Assembly (NCBI RefSeq): GCF_029094505.1
Contig: NZ_CP119108.1
Location: 3,348,001-3,412,000 of the forward strand
Origin: Microbacterium horticulturae
Lineage (GTDB): Bacteria; Actinomycetota; Actinomycetes; Actinomycetales; Microbacteriaceae
Reading direction: 5' to 3'
DNA length: 64,000 nt
Under the pieces are notes generated by a model. It was not told the DNA's origin. It ran no database searches and worked only from the letters and a program-made list of their open reading frames with translations. This document shows, piece after piece, positions 42,275 through 51,616 of this stretch; the stretch's first letter is position 1; each line of letters starts with the position of its first letter. The position numbers and the translations under genes are program-made.

Positions 42275-43276
42275 TCAGTAGGCGAGGACGCGGTCGACGG
42301 CCTCGAGGATGCGGTCGGGGTCGGGGAGGAACACGCCCTCGAGCTTGGCGGGCGGGAAGGGCACATCGAAGCCCGACACGCGCAGCACCGGGGCTTCCAG
42401 AGCGTAGAAGGCCTCCTGCATCACGGTGGCGGCGACCTCTCCGCCCAGGGACAGGAAGCCCGGGGCCTCCTGCGCGTAGACCATGCGGCCGGTGCGGCGG
42501 ATCGAATCCAGCAGCGGACCGTAGTCGACCGGTGACAGCGAGCGCAGGTCGACGACCTCGCACGAGATGCCCTCGCCCTCGGCGAGTGCCGCGGACTGCA
42601 ACAGCGTCGTCACCATGGCGCCGTGCCCGACGAGCGTCACGTCGGTACCGCGGCGCACGATGCGCGAGGCGTGCAGCGGCAGGGCCGGGGCTGTCGTGTC
42701 GACCTCGCCCTTGAGCCAGTACTTCGCCTTCGGCTCGAGGAAGATCACGGGGTCGTCGCTGGCGATGGCCTCCTGGATCATCCAGTAGGCGTCATTCGGG
42801 GTCGAGGGGGAGACGACCCGCAGGCCCGGCGTGTGCGCGAAGTAGGTCTCGGGACTCTCCTGGTGATGCTCGACCGCGCCGATGTGCCCGCCGTACGGGA
42901 TGCGGATCACGACCGGCATCCGCAGCGCGCCCTCGTGCCGGTTGGTGATCTTGGCCAGCTGCGTGGTGATCTGGTCGAACGCCGGGAACACGAACCCGTC
43001 GAACTGGATCTCGACGACCGGCCGGAATCCGGCCATCGCCAGACCGATCGCGGTGCCGACGATGCCCGACTCGGCCAGCGGCGTGTCGAGCACGCGGCGC
43101 TCGCCGAACTCGGCTTGCAGCCCCTCGGTGACGCGGAACACGCCGCCGAGGCGGCCGATGTCCTCGCCCATCAGCAGCACGTGGTCGTTCTCGGCCATCG
43201 CGCGGCGCAGGCCGGCGTTCAGGGCCTTCGCGAAGGGGAGGTTCTCGACGTCCGGCCGGGCGTTCTCGCCACTCAT
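42275..43276 (-). CDS. 2-oxoacid dehydrogenase E1 beta subunit
   Basis: The 333-residue protein is a transketolase-like E1beta with NAGLRRAMAENDHVLLMGED, DTPLAESGIVGTAIGLAMAG and QFDGFVFPAFDQI, and the C-terminal VDLRSLSPVDYGPLLDSI. It completes the thiamine diphosphate site with E1alpha. ATG 43276 follows GAGGAGGGCGCG and overlaps the E1alpha stop by ATGA; an upstream in-frame start at 43318 is less likely. The 139 bp before E2 include a 69-bp hairpin. Confidence 0.94.
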   Translation of the reverse strand: MSGENARPDVENLPFAKALNAGLRRAMAENDHVLLMGEDIGRLGGVFRVTEGLQAEFGERRVLDTPLAESGIVGTAIGLAMAGFRPVVEIQFDGFVFPAFDQITTQLAKITNRHEGALRMPVVIRIPYGGHIGAVEHHQESPETYFAHTPGLRVVSPSTPNDAYWMIQEAIASDDPVIFLEPKAKYWLKGEVDTTAPALPLHASRIVRRGTDVTLVGHGAMVTTLLQSAALAEGEGISCEVVDLRSLSPVDYGPLLDSIRRTGRMVYAQEAPGFLSLGGEVAATVMQEAFYALEAPVLRVSGFDVPFPPAKLEGVFLPDPDRILEAVDRVLAY

Positions 43277-44421
43277 CGCGCGCCCTCCTCGAAGGATGCC
43301 TCGTACTCGGCCAGCCACGCCTGCTCGCGCTCGACGAGGGGGTGGGGTTCGGAGTACACGTGGTCGAACATCGTGCTCACGGGGATGGCTCCGAGCGCCC
43401 GGGTGCGCTCACGCACGTCCGCCGCGCCGTCGGCTGCTTCGGCATCCACCCCCGCGAAGAACGCGTCGGACGCGCCCCGCCCGCGCAGGTACGCCTGCAT
43501 GCGGATGATCGGATCGCGCCGTGCCCACGAGGCCTCTTCGTCGGAGGTGCGGTACTTCGTCGGATCGTCGCTCGTGGTGTGCGCGCCCATCCGGTACGTG
43601 ACCGCTTCGATCGCACGGGGGCCGTCACCCGCGCGCGCCTCGTCGAGCGCGTGACGGGTCACGGCGAAGCTGGCGAGCACATCGTTGCCGTCGACGCGGA
43701 GGGACGGGATGCCGTAGCCCGCCCCGCGCTGGGCCAGCGGCACGCGCGCCTGGGTCGAGACCGGCACCGAGATCGCCCACTGGTTGTTCTGCAGGAAGAA
43801 CACCTCGGGGGTCTGGTAGCTCGCCGCGAACACCAGGGCCTCGTGGACATCGCCCTGACTGGAGGCGCCGTCGCCGTAGTACGCGATCACCGCTTCATCG
43901 CGGTCGACGTCTCCGGTGCCGCACCTGCCGTCGAAGACCAGGCCCATGCCCAGCCCCGTGGCATGCAGGGTGTGCGAGCCGAGCACGAGCGTGTAGATGT
44001 GCGTGTTGCCGTTCTTGGGATCGTACGGATTCCACCCGCCGTGCGTCATGCCGCGCATGAGCCGGATGATGTCGATCGGATCCACACCACGGATCGTGCA
44101 CACGACGTGCTCGCGGTACGAGGGGAACAGGTGGTCCTGCGCACGGGCGGCACGGGCCGAGCCGACCTGCGCGGCCTCCTGCCCGAAGCTCGGCGGCCAC
44201 AGGGCGAGCTGCCCCTGACGCTGCAGGGTGGTCGCCTGCTGGTCGAACGCGCGCACCACGACCATGTCGCGGTAGAACTGCTCGAGATCGGTGTCGGCGA
44301 GCTTCTCGACGAGGTCGAGGTAGGGCTCGGCGGCCGGGCTGGGGGCGAAGGTGCCGTCCGCGTCGAGGATCCGGACCAGGTCCGGCTCGTCGCACGCCAC
44401 GGTGTCGTCGGTCGGCGTCAC
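43273..44421 (-). CDS. 2-oxoacid dehydrogenase E1 alpha subunit
   Basis: The 382-residue E1alpha carries the thiamine diphosphate motif AYYGDGASSQGDVHEALVFA followed by FFLQNNQWAIS, and the phosphorylation-loop-like segment MGAHTTSDDPTKYR found in branched-chain enzymes. It decarboxylates the 2-oxoacid and passes the acyl group to E2. GTG 44421 starts 4 bp after the aminotransferase stop, so an aminotransferase-E1alpha-E1beta-E2 transcript is likely. TAGCGT six bases upstream could also give a leaderless internal transcript. Confidence 0.93.
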   Translation of the reverse strand: MTPTDDTVACDEPDLVRILDADGTFAPSPAAEPYLDLVEKLADTDLEQFYRDMVVVRAFDQQATTLQRQGQLALWPPSFGQEAAQVGSARAARAQDHLFPSYREHVVCTIRGVDPIDIIRLMRGMTHGGWNPYDPKNGNTHIYTLVLGSHTLHATGLGMGLVFDGRCGTGDVDRDEAVIAYYGDGASSQGDVHEALVFAASYQTPEVFFLQNNQWAISVPVSTQARVPLAQRGAGYGIPSLRVDGNDVLASFAVTRHALDEARAGDGPRAIEAVTYRMGAHTTSDDPTKYRTSDEEASWARRDPIIRMQAYLRGRGASDAFFAGVDAEAADGAADVRERTRALGAIPVSTMFDHVYSEPHPLVEREQAWLAEYEASFEEGAR

Positions 44422-44425
44422 CGTT

Positions 44426-45532
44426 CTACGCTAACGCGCGGCCCGCGTGCCCTTCTGGAAGATCTTCGACAACGGATGCCGCAATCTGCAGTACCTTTTC
44501 GACAGCTTCCTCCTCGCCCACCGAGATGCGGATCCCGTCGCCGGCGAACGGGCGGACGATGCAGCCGCCGTCTTCGAACCGGGCCGCGGCATCCATCGTC
44601 TGCCCTCCGGTGGCCAGCCACACGAAGTTGCCCTGGGCGTCGGGAATATCCCACCCCTGCGTGCGCAGGGCCGCCGCGAGCCGGTCGCGTCGCGCGGCGA
44701 TCGTGTGCACACGTTCGAGCAGCTCGTCTTCGGCCTGCAGACTGGTCAGCGCCGCCTCTTCGGATTGCGCGGTCACCGACAGCGGCACGGCCGTCGAGCG
44801 CGCGGCGTCGAGGATGCGCCGATGGCCGATTGCGTAGCCGACGCGCAGGCCCGCCAGACCGTATGCCTTCGAGAAGGTGCGGAGCACGACGACGTTGGGG
44901 TGGTCGGCGATGCCGAGCCTGCGCAGCCCGTCGACCGCATCGGGCTCGGTGACGAACTCGGCGTACGCCTCGTCGAGGATGACGAGCAGGTCGGGCGGGA
45001 GCTTGGCCAGGAACGCGTCGAACTCGGCCTGGGTCACGACCGGCCCGGTCGGGTTGTTCGGGGTGCAGACGATGACGGCACGGGTGCGATCGGTGACCGC
45101 CGCTGCCATCGCGTCGAGGTCGTGGCGGGCGCCCGGCCCCAGCGGCACCTCGATCGGGGTCGCGCCCGCGATGAGCACGAGACCGGGGTACGCCTCGAAC
45201 GAGCGCCAGGCGTAGACGATCTCGTCACCGGGGCCGGCGGCCGCGAGCATGAGCTGCGAGAGGATCGACACGCTGCCGGCGCCGATGTGCACCTCGTCGG
45301 GCGTCACCCCGAACCGTACGGCCAGCGCCTGCCGCAGGCGGGCTGCCGTGGCATCCGGGTATCGGTTCACCCCGACCGTGCGCCGCAGCGCCTCGACGAC
45401 CGCGGGCAGCGGCTCGTACGGATTCTCATTGCTGGAGAGTTTGAACGCCTCGGGGCCGGCCTGCTTGCCCTGCTTGTACGGGGGCAGCGCCGCGATCTCG
45501 GGACGGATGCGGACAGGAGCGTCTTCGGTCAC
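44426..45532 (-). CDS. hisC: Histidinol-phosphate/aromatic aminotransferase
   Basis: The 368-residue class II PLP aminotransferase begins near [20 protein letters not shown] with the ENPYEPLP motif. It has [18 protein letters not shown] and the PLP lysine in [17 protein letters not shown]. It fits HisC, and the same group includes aromatic aminotransferases (Pat). With the 2-oxoacid dehydrogenase genes directly downstream, it may supply oxoacids rather than make histidine; no other his gene is present. GTG 45532 with TAGACT six bases upstream looks leaderless. Confidence 0.85.
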   Translation of the reverse strand: MTEDAPVRIRPEIAALPPYKQGKQAGPEAFKLSSNENPYEPLPAVVEALRRTVGVNRYPDATAARLRQALAVRFGVTPDEVHIGAGSVSILSQLMLAAAGPGDEIVYAWRSFEAYPGLVLIAGATPIEVPLGPGARHDLDAMAAAVTDRTRAVIVCTPNNPTGPVVTQAEFDAFLAKLPPDLLVILDEAYAEFVTEPDAVDGLRRLGIADHPNVVVLRTFSKAYGLAGLRVGYAIGHRRILDAARSTAVPLSVTAQSEEAALTSLQAEDELLERVHTIAARRDRLAAALRTQGWDIPDAQGNFVWLATGGQTMDAAARFEDGGCIVRPFAGDGIRISVGEEEAVEKVLQIAASVVEDLPEGHAGRALA

Positions 45533-45679
45533 CCTCCGAGTCTACGAGCGCGGCCTCGAACGCCGTGGTGCCGGGATGCTGCGAGCTCGGCGTTCGCAGG
45601 CGCGCCCCGCCGCGGCATCCACAGCGCGTTCCTATAGTGGGGCGTGCTTGTGCCTGCCGACGGGCACCATCGGAGGACC

Positions 45680-46729
45680 ATGACCGCGCGCAGATATCTC
45701 GGCATCGCACTGGCAACGGCCGCCGCTCTCGCCACGGCGACACCGGCGCTCGCCGCCACTTCGTCACCCGACCCCGGTGCGCAGCCCGTGCCGCTTCTGG
45801 GCACGACGTCATATCGCGTGGTCGCACTCGATGCGAAGGAGATCCGGGTCGGGATGCTGGCGGTCGCGCGAATCGCGCACGGGACCGTGGTCTACTACGC
45901 GCTGGCCCCGAACAAGACCGGGGACGCCGAGGTGTTCGCGATGGATACGCCCTCGTTGAAGGATCCGTTCCCGGCGATGGCCGCGGCGAAGATCGACATC
46001 GTCGACGCAAAGGACGGCGTGCTCTACCAGCCGCTGATGGCGGGCGGCCATTGCCTGTGCAGCGACACCGCCGATCTGCAGCCGACCGATGCGAGCGGCA
46101 CACCGACCGTCGGTTACGCGGTGTTCCCCGAGCTGCCGGCCGATATCACGCAGGCCACCGTCCGGTTCGGCCACCGTGCCTTCTTCACCGGGCTGCCGGT
46201 GACCGATACCGTGCCGGCCGGCACGACGGCCGCCGCTCCGGTGCCGCTCGGTGAATGGCCCGAGCTGCCGACCGAGGAGACTATTGCGGCGGGTGACGTG
46301 AAGCAGGCGACCCGTCCCCTGACGACGAACACCGCGGAGCCGACGGCCGCGACCTCGGTGAGCCCGACGCGCACGACGGTCGCACTGGCATCAGACGTGC
46401 TGTTCGCCACGGACCACTCAGACCTGAACGCCAAGGCGACAGACGCCCTCAGCGCGGTGGCCGACGAGATGAACGCGAAGGGCCAGGGCACCGTCACGAT
46501 CGACGGCTACACCGACGACGTCGGGACCGACGCGCACAATCAGGCCCTGTCCGAAGCGCGAGCGGCCTCCGTACTGAAGGCGCTCAAGCCCCTGGTCACG
46601 AACCCCGACGTGACCTTCACGACTGCCGGCCACGGCGAGAACGACCCCGTTGCCGACAACGGCACCGCCGAGGGACGGCAGCAGAACCGCCGGGTGACGG
46701 TCTCGTTCGAGACGGGAGCGGAGCAGTGA
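45680..46729 (+). CDS. Secreted OmpA-domain protein
   Basis: The 349-residue product has a signal peptide (about 1-27, ending PALAA), an N-terminal domain with GGHCLCSDTADL and FPELPADITQATVRFG, a Pro/Thr linker, and a C-terminal OmpA domain (TVTIDGYTDDVGTDAHNQAL ... SEARAASVLKAL ... GRQQNRRVTVSFE) that binds peptidoglycan. ATG 45680 follows CGGAGGACC. The N-terminal domain is related to the next gene's product. OmpA-domain proteins are unusual but known in actinobacteria (for example ArfA). It overlaps the next gene by GTGA. Confidence 0.85.
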   Translation: MTARRYLGIALATAAALATATPALAATSSPDPGAQPVPLLGTTSYRVVALDAKEIRVGMLAVARIAHGTVVYYALAPNKTGDAEVFAMDTPSLKDPFPAMAAAKIDIVDAKDGVLYQPLMAGGHCLCSDTADLQPTDASGTPTVGYAVFPELPADITQATVRFGHRAFFTGLPVTDTVPAGTTAAAPVPLGEWPELPTEETIAAGDVKQATRPLTTNTAEPTAATSVSPTRTTVALASDVLFATDHSDLNAKATDALSAVADEMNAKGQGTVTIDGYTDDVGTDAHNQALSEARAASVLKALKPLVTNPDVTFTTAGHGENDPVADNGTAEGRQQNRRVTVSFETGAEQ

Positions 46730-47334
46730 GCCGCCGACGCGGCCTCGTCCCCGTCGCGTTGGCCGGGGCGATCATTCTCAGCGCCGCGCTGTCGGCGTGC
46801 ACGGGAACGGCGACACCCGAGCCGCCATCGCCGACGCCGACTGCCACCGCGCAGACCGCCGACCAGGTCGCGAAGACGATCAACGGCGCGCTGTTCCCGA
46901 CGGCGTCGATCGCACAGGCGACCGGACGCATCGAGGTCTCGGGCGGCGATGAGCTGCCCGTGACGATCGACGTCGTGGCCCTGCAGGCGCTGCCCGATTC
47001 GACGCTGCTCGAGGTGCGCCTCGCGTCGGCGTCGGGAGACGTCGCCGACCTCGGCTCCTTCCAGTTCGCGGTGGCTCCCTTCCTCGACACCCGCAACGTC
47101 GCGCTCGTCGACACGGCGACCGAGAAGCGCTATCTGCCGTACACGTATGCCAATGCGCGTGACACGGGCGGCCAGACGACGGGATGCCTCTGCGACGACG
47201 TCGCCGGGGGCACCGACGGCACGGGCATCCTGATCTCGATGATGATGCCGCCCCTGCCGGCCGACCTGGCGACGGCCGACGTCGTGTTCCCGGGGCTGCC
47301 GAAGATGACGGCGGTGCCGATCGACCGCGGGTAG
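46726..47334 (+). CDS. Lipoprotein with CLCxD domain, partner of the OmpA-domain protein
   Basis: The 202-residue lipoprotein (lipobox LSAC, Cys about 25) has a Pro/Thr spacer. Its domain contains NVALVDTATEKRYLPYTYAN, TTGCLCDDVAGG and MMPPLPADLATADVVFPGLP. The Cys-Leu-Cys-x-Asp motif, the LPADxxxAxVxF stretch and the final proline-valine segment line up with the N-terminal domain of the preceding OmpA protein, so the two are paralogous. Overlap by GTGA implies equal synthesis. I do not know the family name. Confidence 0.8.
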   Translation: MSRRRGLVPVALAGAIILSAALSACTGTATPEPPSPTPTATAQTADQVAKTINGALFPTASIAQATGRIEVSGGDELPVTIDVVALQALPDSTLLEVRLASASGDVADLGSFQFAVAPFLDTRNVALVDTATEKRYLPYTYANARDTGGQTTGCLCDDVAGGTDGTGILISMMMPPLPADLATADVVFPGLPKMTAVPIDRG

Positions 47335-47382
47335 CCCGGCGGTGCCCGCGACAACGTCGGGGCGTCATGTCAGACTGTGCGA

Positions 47383-47781
47383 ATGCGATTCATCATCCGC
47401 GTGATCGTCAACGCGTTCGCGATCTGGGTCGTCACCCTGATCCCGGCGCTCACCGTCTCGGTTCTGCCCATCAAGGTGGGCTGGAACGAACCACTCCCAC
47501 AGATCCTCACACTGCTGATCGTCGCCGCGATCTTCGCGATCGTGAACTCGATCATCGGCACCGTGATCAAGATCGTGGCGTTCCCGCTGTACATCCTCAC
47601 GCTCGGGCTGATCTCGATCGTGATCAACGGCCTGCTGCTGTGGATCACCGCATGGCTCACGCACTGGTGGAACTGGGGCCTGCGCGTGGAGGACTTCTGG
47701 TGGGGCGTGCTCGCTGCCGTCGTGATCTCGCTCATCAACTGGTTCTTCGGGATCATCCTGCGCCCGCAGCGCAAGCGCTGA
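47383..47781 (+). CDS. Four-helix membrane protein (phage-holin-4/Mycobact_4 superfamily)
   Basis: The 132-residue protein consists of four closely spaced hydrophobic helices (FIIRVIVNAFAIWVVTLIPA, ILTLLIVAAIFAIVNSIIG, LYILTLGLISIVINGLLLW, VLAAVVISLINWFFGIIL). This matches PF04020, annotated phage holin family but generally chromosomal and of unknown function. No phage genes are nearby. ATG 47383 has CAGACT six bases upstream, a leaderless pattern; GTG 47377 is an alternative. Confidence 0.85.
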   Translation: MRFIIRVIVNAFAIWVVTLIPALTVSVLPIKVGWNEPLPQILTLLIVAAIFAIVNSIIGTVIKIVAFPLYILTLGLISIVINGLLLWITAWLTHWWNWGLRVEDFWWGVLAAVVISLINWFFGIILRPQRKR

Positions 47782-47828
47782 GATCCATTCACCGGAATAA
47801 ACCAACGGGCTCGGGCGCTGTCTCGAGC

Positions 47829-49013
47829 ATGACGGACGTGTGCGATGGGCGGATGCTGCGGGTCGCGGTGATCGGCGCCGGCCAGGCGGGCCTGTCGGCG
47901 GCGTATTACCTCGCCGCGCGCGGCCTCGAGCCGTGGCGCGAGTTCGTCGTCGTGGACGCGAATGAGGGGCCGGGTGGCGCGTGGCGCCATCGCTGGGATT
48001 CGCTGACTCTCGATCGCGCGCACGCCATCCACCCCCTCCCGGGTGCGCCGCTGGAGACGCGCGACCCGACCGAGCCGGCCAACCGGGTCGTGCCCCGCTA
48101 CTTCGGCGACTACGAGCGGCGCTTCGCGCTGCCGGTGCTACGCCCGGTCTCCGTGACCTCGCTCACGCACGATGAGAGCGGGTTCACGGTGCACACCGGC
48201 CGCGGGCCGCTGGCCGCGGCATCCATCATCAGCGCGACCGGCACGTGGGACAGCCCATACCTGCCGCACTACCCGGGCATCGAGCGGTTCGCCGGCCGAC
48301 AGCTGCACACGCACGACTACCGCTCGGCAGAGGAGTTCCGCGGACAGCGGGTGCTCATCGTCGGCGGCGGGACCTCAGCCGTGCAGGCCGTGCAGGAGCT
48401 GTACGCACACGGTGCTGAGCCGGTGTGGTCGACGCGGCGCGCACCGCAGTGGACGCGCCGCGCGTTCGACGCGGAATGGGGCCTGAGCGTCGAGAAGTCG
48501 GTGGCGGCACGCACCCGGCAGGGGCTGGCGCCGCTCTCGGTGTCAGCCGCGACCGGGCTGCCGCTGAATGAGCTGTACGCGCCCGATATCACCGCGGGCC
48601 TGCTCGTCAGCCGCGGACCGATCGTGCGCTTCACCGAGCGCGGGGTGGTGCTCGACGGCCCGGGCCCGGACGGTGCTGGCAAGCCGGACCAAGGCGAGGC
48701 GGATGCGCTCGTGGGTGCGACCGCGCCGCTGCCGGGCCGCGCGGTGGACGATGGCTGGGACACGCCGATCGACACAGTCCTGTGGGCCACGGGGTTCCGC
48801 GCGCACATCCCGCACCTGCGCGGACTGGGCACCCGCGAGCGCAGCGGCGGCGTCGTCATGGCCGACGACGGCGTGACCGTCGTGAAACTGCCGGGGTTGT
48901 TCCTGGCCGGCTATGGGGCGTCGGCATCGACGCTGGGCGCGACCCGCGCCGGGCGCAAAGCCGCGATGGCAGCTCTCCGCGTCACGCAGGAGCGTGCCGC
49001 GGCGGCCGCGTAG
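47829..49013 (+). CDS. Flavin-containing monooxygenase-like oxidoreductase
   Basis: The 394-residue protein has an FAD motif RVAVIGAGQAGLSAAYYLAA (about residues 11-30) and an NAD(P) motif RVLIVGGGTSAVQAVQELYA (about 173-192). Near residue 100 it has FGDYERRF and ATGTWDSPYLPHYPG, similar to the FMO fingerprint. It could oxygenate an organic N or S atom, or act as a pyridine nucleotide-disulfide-type reductase. No partner indicates the substrate. ATG 47829 is taken; ATG 47853 directly before LRVAVIG is an alternative. Confidence 0.85.
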   Translation: MTDVCDGRMLRVAVIGAGQAGLSAAYYLAARGLEPWREFVVVDANEGPGGAWRHRWDSLTLDRAHAIHPLPGAPLETRDPTEPANRVVPRYFGDYERRFALPVLRPVSVTSLTHDESGFTVHTGRGPLAAASIISATGTWDSPYLPHYPGIERFAGRQLHTHDYRSAEEFRGQRVLIVGGGTSAVQAVQELYAHGAEPVWSTRRAPQWTRRAFDAEWGLSVEKSVAARTRQGLAPLSVSAATGLPLNELYAPDITAGLLVSRGPIVRFTERGVVLDGPGPDGAGKPDQGEADALVGATAPLPGRAVDDGWDTPIDTVLWATGFRAHIPHLRGLGTRERSGGVVMADDGVTVVKLPGLFLAGYGASASTLGATRAGRKAAMAALRVTQERAAAAA

Positions 49014-49123
49014 GGCCGAGCCCGCCGTCAGGGACGTCGTGAGCCGGGGCGGCCGCATCCCGACACCGGTGGCGCGACGCTCCTGGGGATAAGGACAGCA
49101 TCTGCTCCGGGGCGCGGGCGCCC

Positions 49124-49972
49124 TCAGCCGTCGGCGACGACTGACATGCGCTGCGTGAAGGTCAGCCGCGCTTGCACGACACGCTCGGGATCCCAGCCGG
49201 GCCCGGGCATCGACGCCATCAGCAGCCGTGTGTACGGGTGCTCCGGCGCGTCGAGCACCCGTTGCGTCTGGCCGCGTTCGACGACCGTGCCGCGGAAGAG
49301 CACGAGCACCCGTTGGCAGAGCTCCTGCACCACGGCGAGGTCGTGGCTGACGAACAAGTACCCCACCCCTGAGTCTCGCTGGATCTCGCGCAGGAGATCG
49401 AGCACCTGTGCCTGCACGGAGACATCCAGAGCCGACACCGCTTCGTCGAGCACCACGAGCTTGGGACCGGCCGCGAGCGCACGTGCGATTGCCACACGCT
49501 GGCGCTGTCCGCCGGAGAGCTCGTGCGGCTTGGCATCGGCGTGGCGGTCGGACAATCGCACGCGGTCGAGCAGAGTCAACGCCTCGGCGTGTGCCGCCGA
49601 ACGGCTCGCGGCTCGGCCGTGAAGTCTCAGCACGCGTTGCAGAGACTCGGCGACTGTGAGGCGACGGTCCAGCGAACCATTCGGGTCTTGGAAGACCATC
49701 TGCACCGCCCGCGCGCGGGCAAGCCGTTCGCGCCGTCCGTGGGCGCGCTCGAGTCGATTGACGCCGTCGATGCGCACCGCACCGGCGTCGGCGCGCTCAA
49801 GACCCACGAGGATGCGAGCGATGGTGCTCTTGCCCGACCCTGACTCTCCGACCAGGCCCAGGGCTTCTCCCGCCTCGATCGTGAAGTCCACCGCGTTCAC
49901 CGCGGTCACATCGTCGGCGCCCCGCCCAAGCCGGAACACCCGATGCAGCTTCTCGACTTCGACGAGGCTCAT
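49124..49972 (-). CDS. Oligopeptide-type ABC transporter ATPase (DppF-like)
   Basis: The 282-residue ATPase shows Walker A LVGESGSGKSTIARIL, Q-loop MVFQDPNGSLDRRLTV, signature HELSGGQRQRVAIARAL, Walker B LVVLDEAVSALDVSVQ and the C-terminal EHPYTRLLMASMPGPGWDPE of the oligo/dipeptide subfamily. ATG 49972 overlaps the upstream ATPase stop by 4 nt; an upstream extension to 50107 is not supported. It is the last gene of a six-gene importer operon. Confidence 0.94.
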   Translation of the reverse strand: MSLVEVEKLHRVFRLGRGADDVTAVNAVDFTIEAGEALGLVGESGSGKSTIARILVGLERADAGAVRIDGVNRLERAHGRRERLARARAVQMVFQDPNGSLDRRLTVAESLQRVLRLHGRAASRSAAHAEALTLLDRVRLSDRHADAKPHELSGGQRQRVAIARALAAGPKLVVLDEAVSALDVSVQAQVLDLLREIQRDSGVGYLFVSHDLAVVQELCQRVLVLFRGTVVERGQTQRVLDAPEHPYTRLLMASMPGPGWDPERVVQARLTFTQRMSVVADG

Positions 49973-50760
49973 GATGCGCTCCGTTCCAGCGTCGGCGCCG
50001 CCTCGATGAGGGCGCACGTATATGGATGCCGGGCCCCAGCGAACAGCTCGGAACCGTTCAGCGTCTCGACGATCTCGCCGGACCGCAGCACGTGGACTCG
50101 ATCGCACACTGCGCCGGCGAGGTGCAGGTCGTGGGTGATGAAGAGCATCCCGAGCCCGCGCTCGCGGATCTGCCGTTGGAAGATCGCGATGATCTCCGCC
50201 TGCGTCGTCACGTCGAGGGCGCTCGTGGCCTCGTCGGCGAGGATGAGCCTCGGCTCGGTGCTCAATGCTCCGGCAATCACGACGCGCTGCAGCATGCCGC
50301 CCGACAACTCATGCGGGTACTGGCGCATTCGCCGGGCCGGATGGGTCAGGCCGACCTCGCCCAGCAGGTCCAGGATGCGGCGCTCGGCGTCCTTCCGCCG
50401 CATGCCGTGCACGCGGACCAGGCGTTCGGTGAGCGCGTCGCCGATTCGCCGGACAGGGTTGAGCGCACCACGCGGATCCTGCTGCACGAGCGAGACGACG
50501 TCGGAGCGCACGCGGCGCAGGGTCGCGGCATCCGCCCCCACCATCTCCGTGCCGTCGACGCGGATGCTGCCTTCGATCGCTGCTTCGTCGCCGTAGAGAC
50601 GCAGCGCTGCGCGCACCGTCGTCGACTTGCCCGAACCGGACTCACCCACCAGTCCGACGAGCTCACCGGTGTCGACCTGTACGTCGATGCCATGCAGGAT
50701 GGGCGCGGGTTCTGCATCCGAGACGAAGCTCAGACGCAGATCGTGGATGTCGAGGAGCAT
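49969..50760 (-). CDS. Oligopeptide-type ABC transporter ATPase (DppD-like)
   Basis: The 263-residue ATPase has LVGESGSGKSTTVRAALRLY, SLVQQDPRGALNPVRRIGDA, HELSGGMLQRVVIAGAL and LILADEATSALDVTTQAEI, ending ARHPYTCALIEAAP. The GGMLQR signature is typical of the DppD/OppD subunit. Some family members carry a C-terminal Fe-S cluster; this one has no cysteine cluster there. It couples with the DppF-like subunit, whose gene overlaps it. Confidence 0.93.
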   Translation of the reverse strand: MLLDIHDLRLSFVSDAEPAPILHGIDVQVDTGELVGLVGESGSGKSTTVRAALRLYGDEAAIEGSIRVDGTEMVGADAATLRRVRSDVVSLVQQDPRGALNPVRRIGDALTERLVRVHGMRRKDAERRILDLLGEVGLTHPARRMRQYPHELSGGMLQRVVIAGALSTEPRLILADEATSALDVTTQAEIIAIFQRQIRERGLGMLFITHDLHLAGAVCDRVHVLRSGEIVETLNGSELFAGARHPYTCALIEAAPTLERSAS

Positions 50761-50764
50761 CGGT

Positions 50765-51616
50765 TCATCCCTTCGCCAGCAGTCGGTCGGCGACACGCAC
50801 ACCGACGATGTTCACCGCGATCACCACGAGCGCGATCGCGGCGCCCGGCACGAGCGTCGGCAGGAAGTGCCCCTGCACGATGCCGGCCTGCCCCTCCTGC
50901 ACCATCAGGCCCCACTCCGAGCTCGGCGGCTGTGCGCCGAAGCCCAGGAAGCTCAGGGTGGCCAGGCTCATCAGGGCCTCGCCGAACAGCACCACGAGGT
51001 AGCCGACGAGCGCAGGAAGCAGGTTGGGGATGACGGCGCGCACACAAATGGCGAGCCCGCCGAACCCCTGCACGCGATACCCGTCCACATACGGCCGGGC
51101 CATCTCGCTCAGCGCAAGGCTGCGAGTGTACTTGGCGATGACCGGCGCGTAGGCCAGGGCGAGAGCGACCACCGCCGTCACCGGTCCTTTGCCGAAGACG
51201 GCGATGACCAGGACGACGAACAGCAGGCCCGGAAAGGCGAACATGACGTCTGTGATTCGTGCCAGCAGGGTATCGAGCCACCCGCCGTGCCAGGCGGCAA
51301 CGATACCGATGGCCACGCCGAGGATAGTGGCCAGCAGCAGCAGCGCCACCGGCCCGACCAGCGTCTCGCCGGTGCCGATGAGCAGTCGTGAGAACAGGTC
51401 GCGCCCCAGCTGGTCGGTGCCCAGCAGGTGTCCCCCGCCGGGACCGGCCCAGATGGCAGTGAAGTCGATCTCATCGGCGTCGAACGGTGAGAACAGACGT
51501 CCAAACACGGCTGCGACGATCACGAACCCGAGAAAACACAGCGAAACGATGTAGCCGATCTTCGACCCCGTGCGGCGGCGTCTGGCCGCCAAACGTGGTG
51601 CCACGAGAACGGTCAT
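50765..51616 (-). CDS. Peptide-type ABC transporter permease (DppC-like)
   Basis: The 283-residue permease has an N-terminal OppC_N segment (KIGYIVSLCFLGFVIVAAVF), HLLGTDQLGRDLFSRLLIGT, and the EAA loop YVDGYRVQGFGGLAICVRAV before IPNLLPAL. ATG 51616 overlaps the DppB stop by ATGA. It ends 4 bp before the DppD-like ATPase. Confidence 0.93.
   Translation of the reverse strand: MTVLVAPRLAARRRRTGSKIGYIVSLCFLGFVIVAAVFGRLFSPFDADEIDFTAIWAGPGGGHLLGTDQLGRDLFSRLLIGTGETLVGPVALLLLATILGVAIGIVAAWHGGWLDTLLARITDVMFAFPGLLFVVLVIAVFGKGPVTAVVALALAYAPVIAKYTRSLALSEMARPYVDGYRVQGFGGLAICVRAVIPNLLPALVGYLVVLFGEALMSLATLSFLGFGAQPPSSEWGLMVQEGQAGIVQGHFLPTLVPGAAIALVVIAVNIVGVRVADRLLAKG

Noticed and set aside
47383..47781. 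Prophage remnant because of a holin-like protein
   Set aside because: PF04020 proteins are generally chromosomal, and no other phage gene is nearby.
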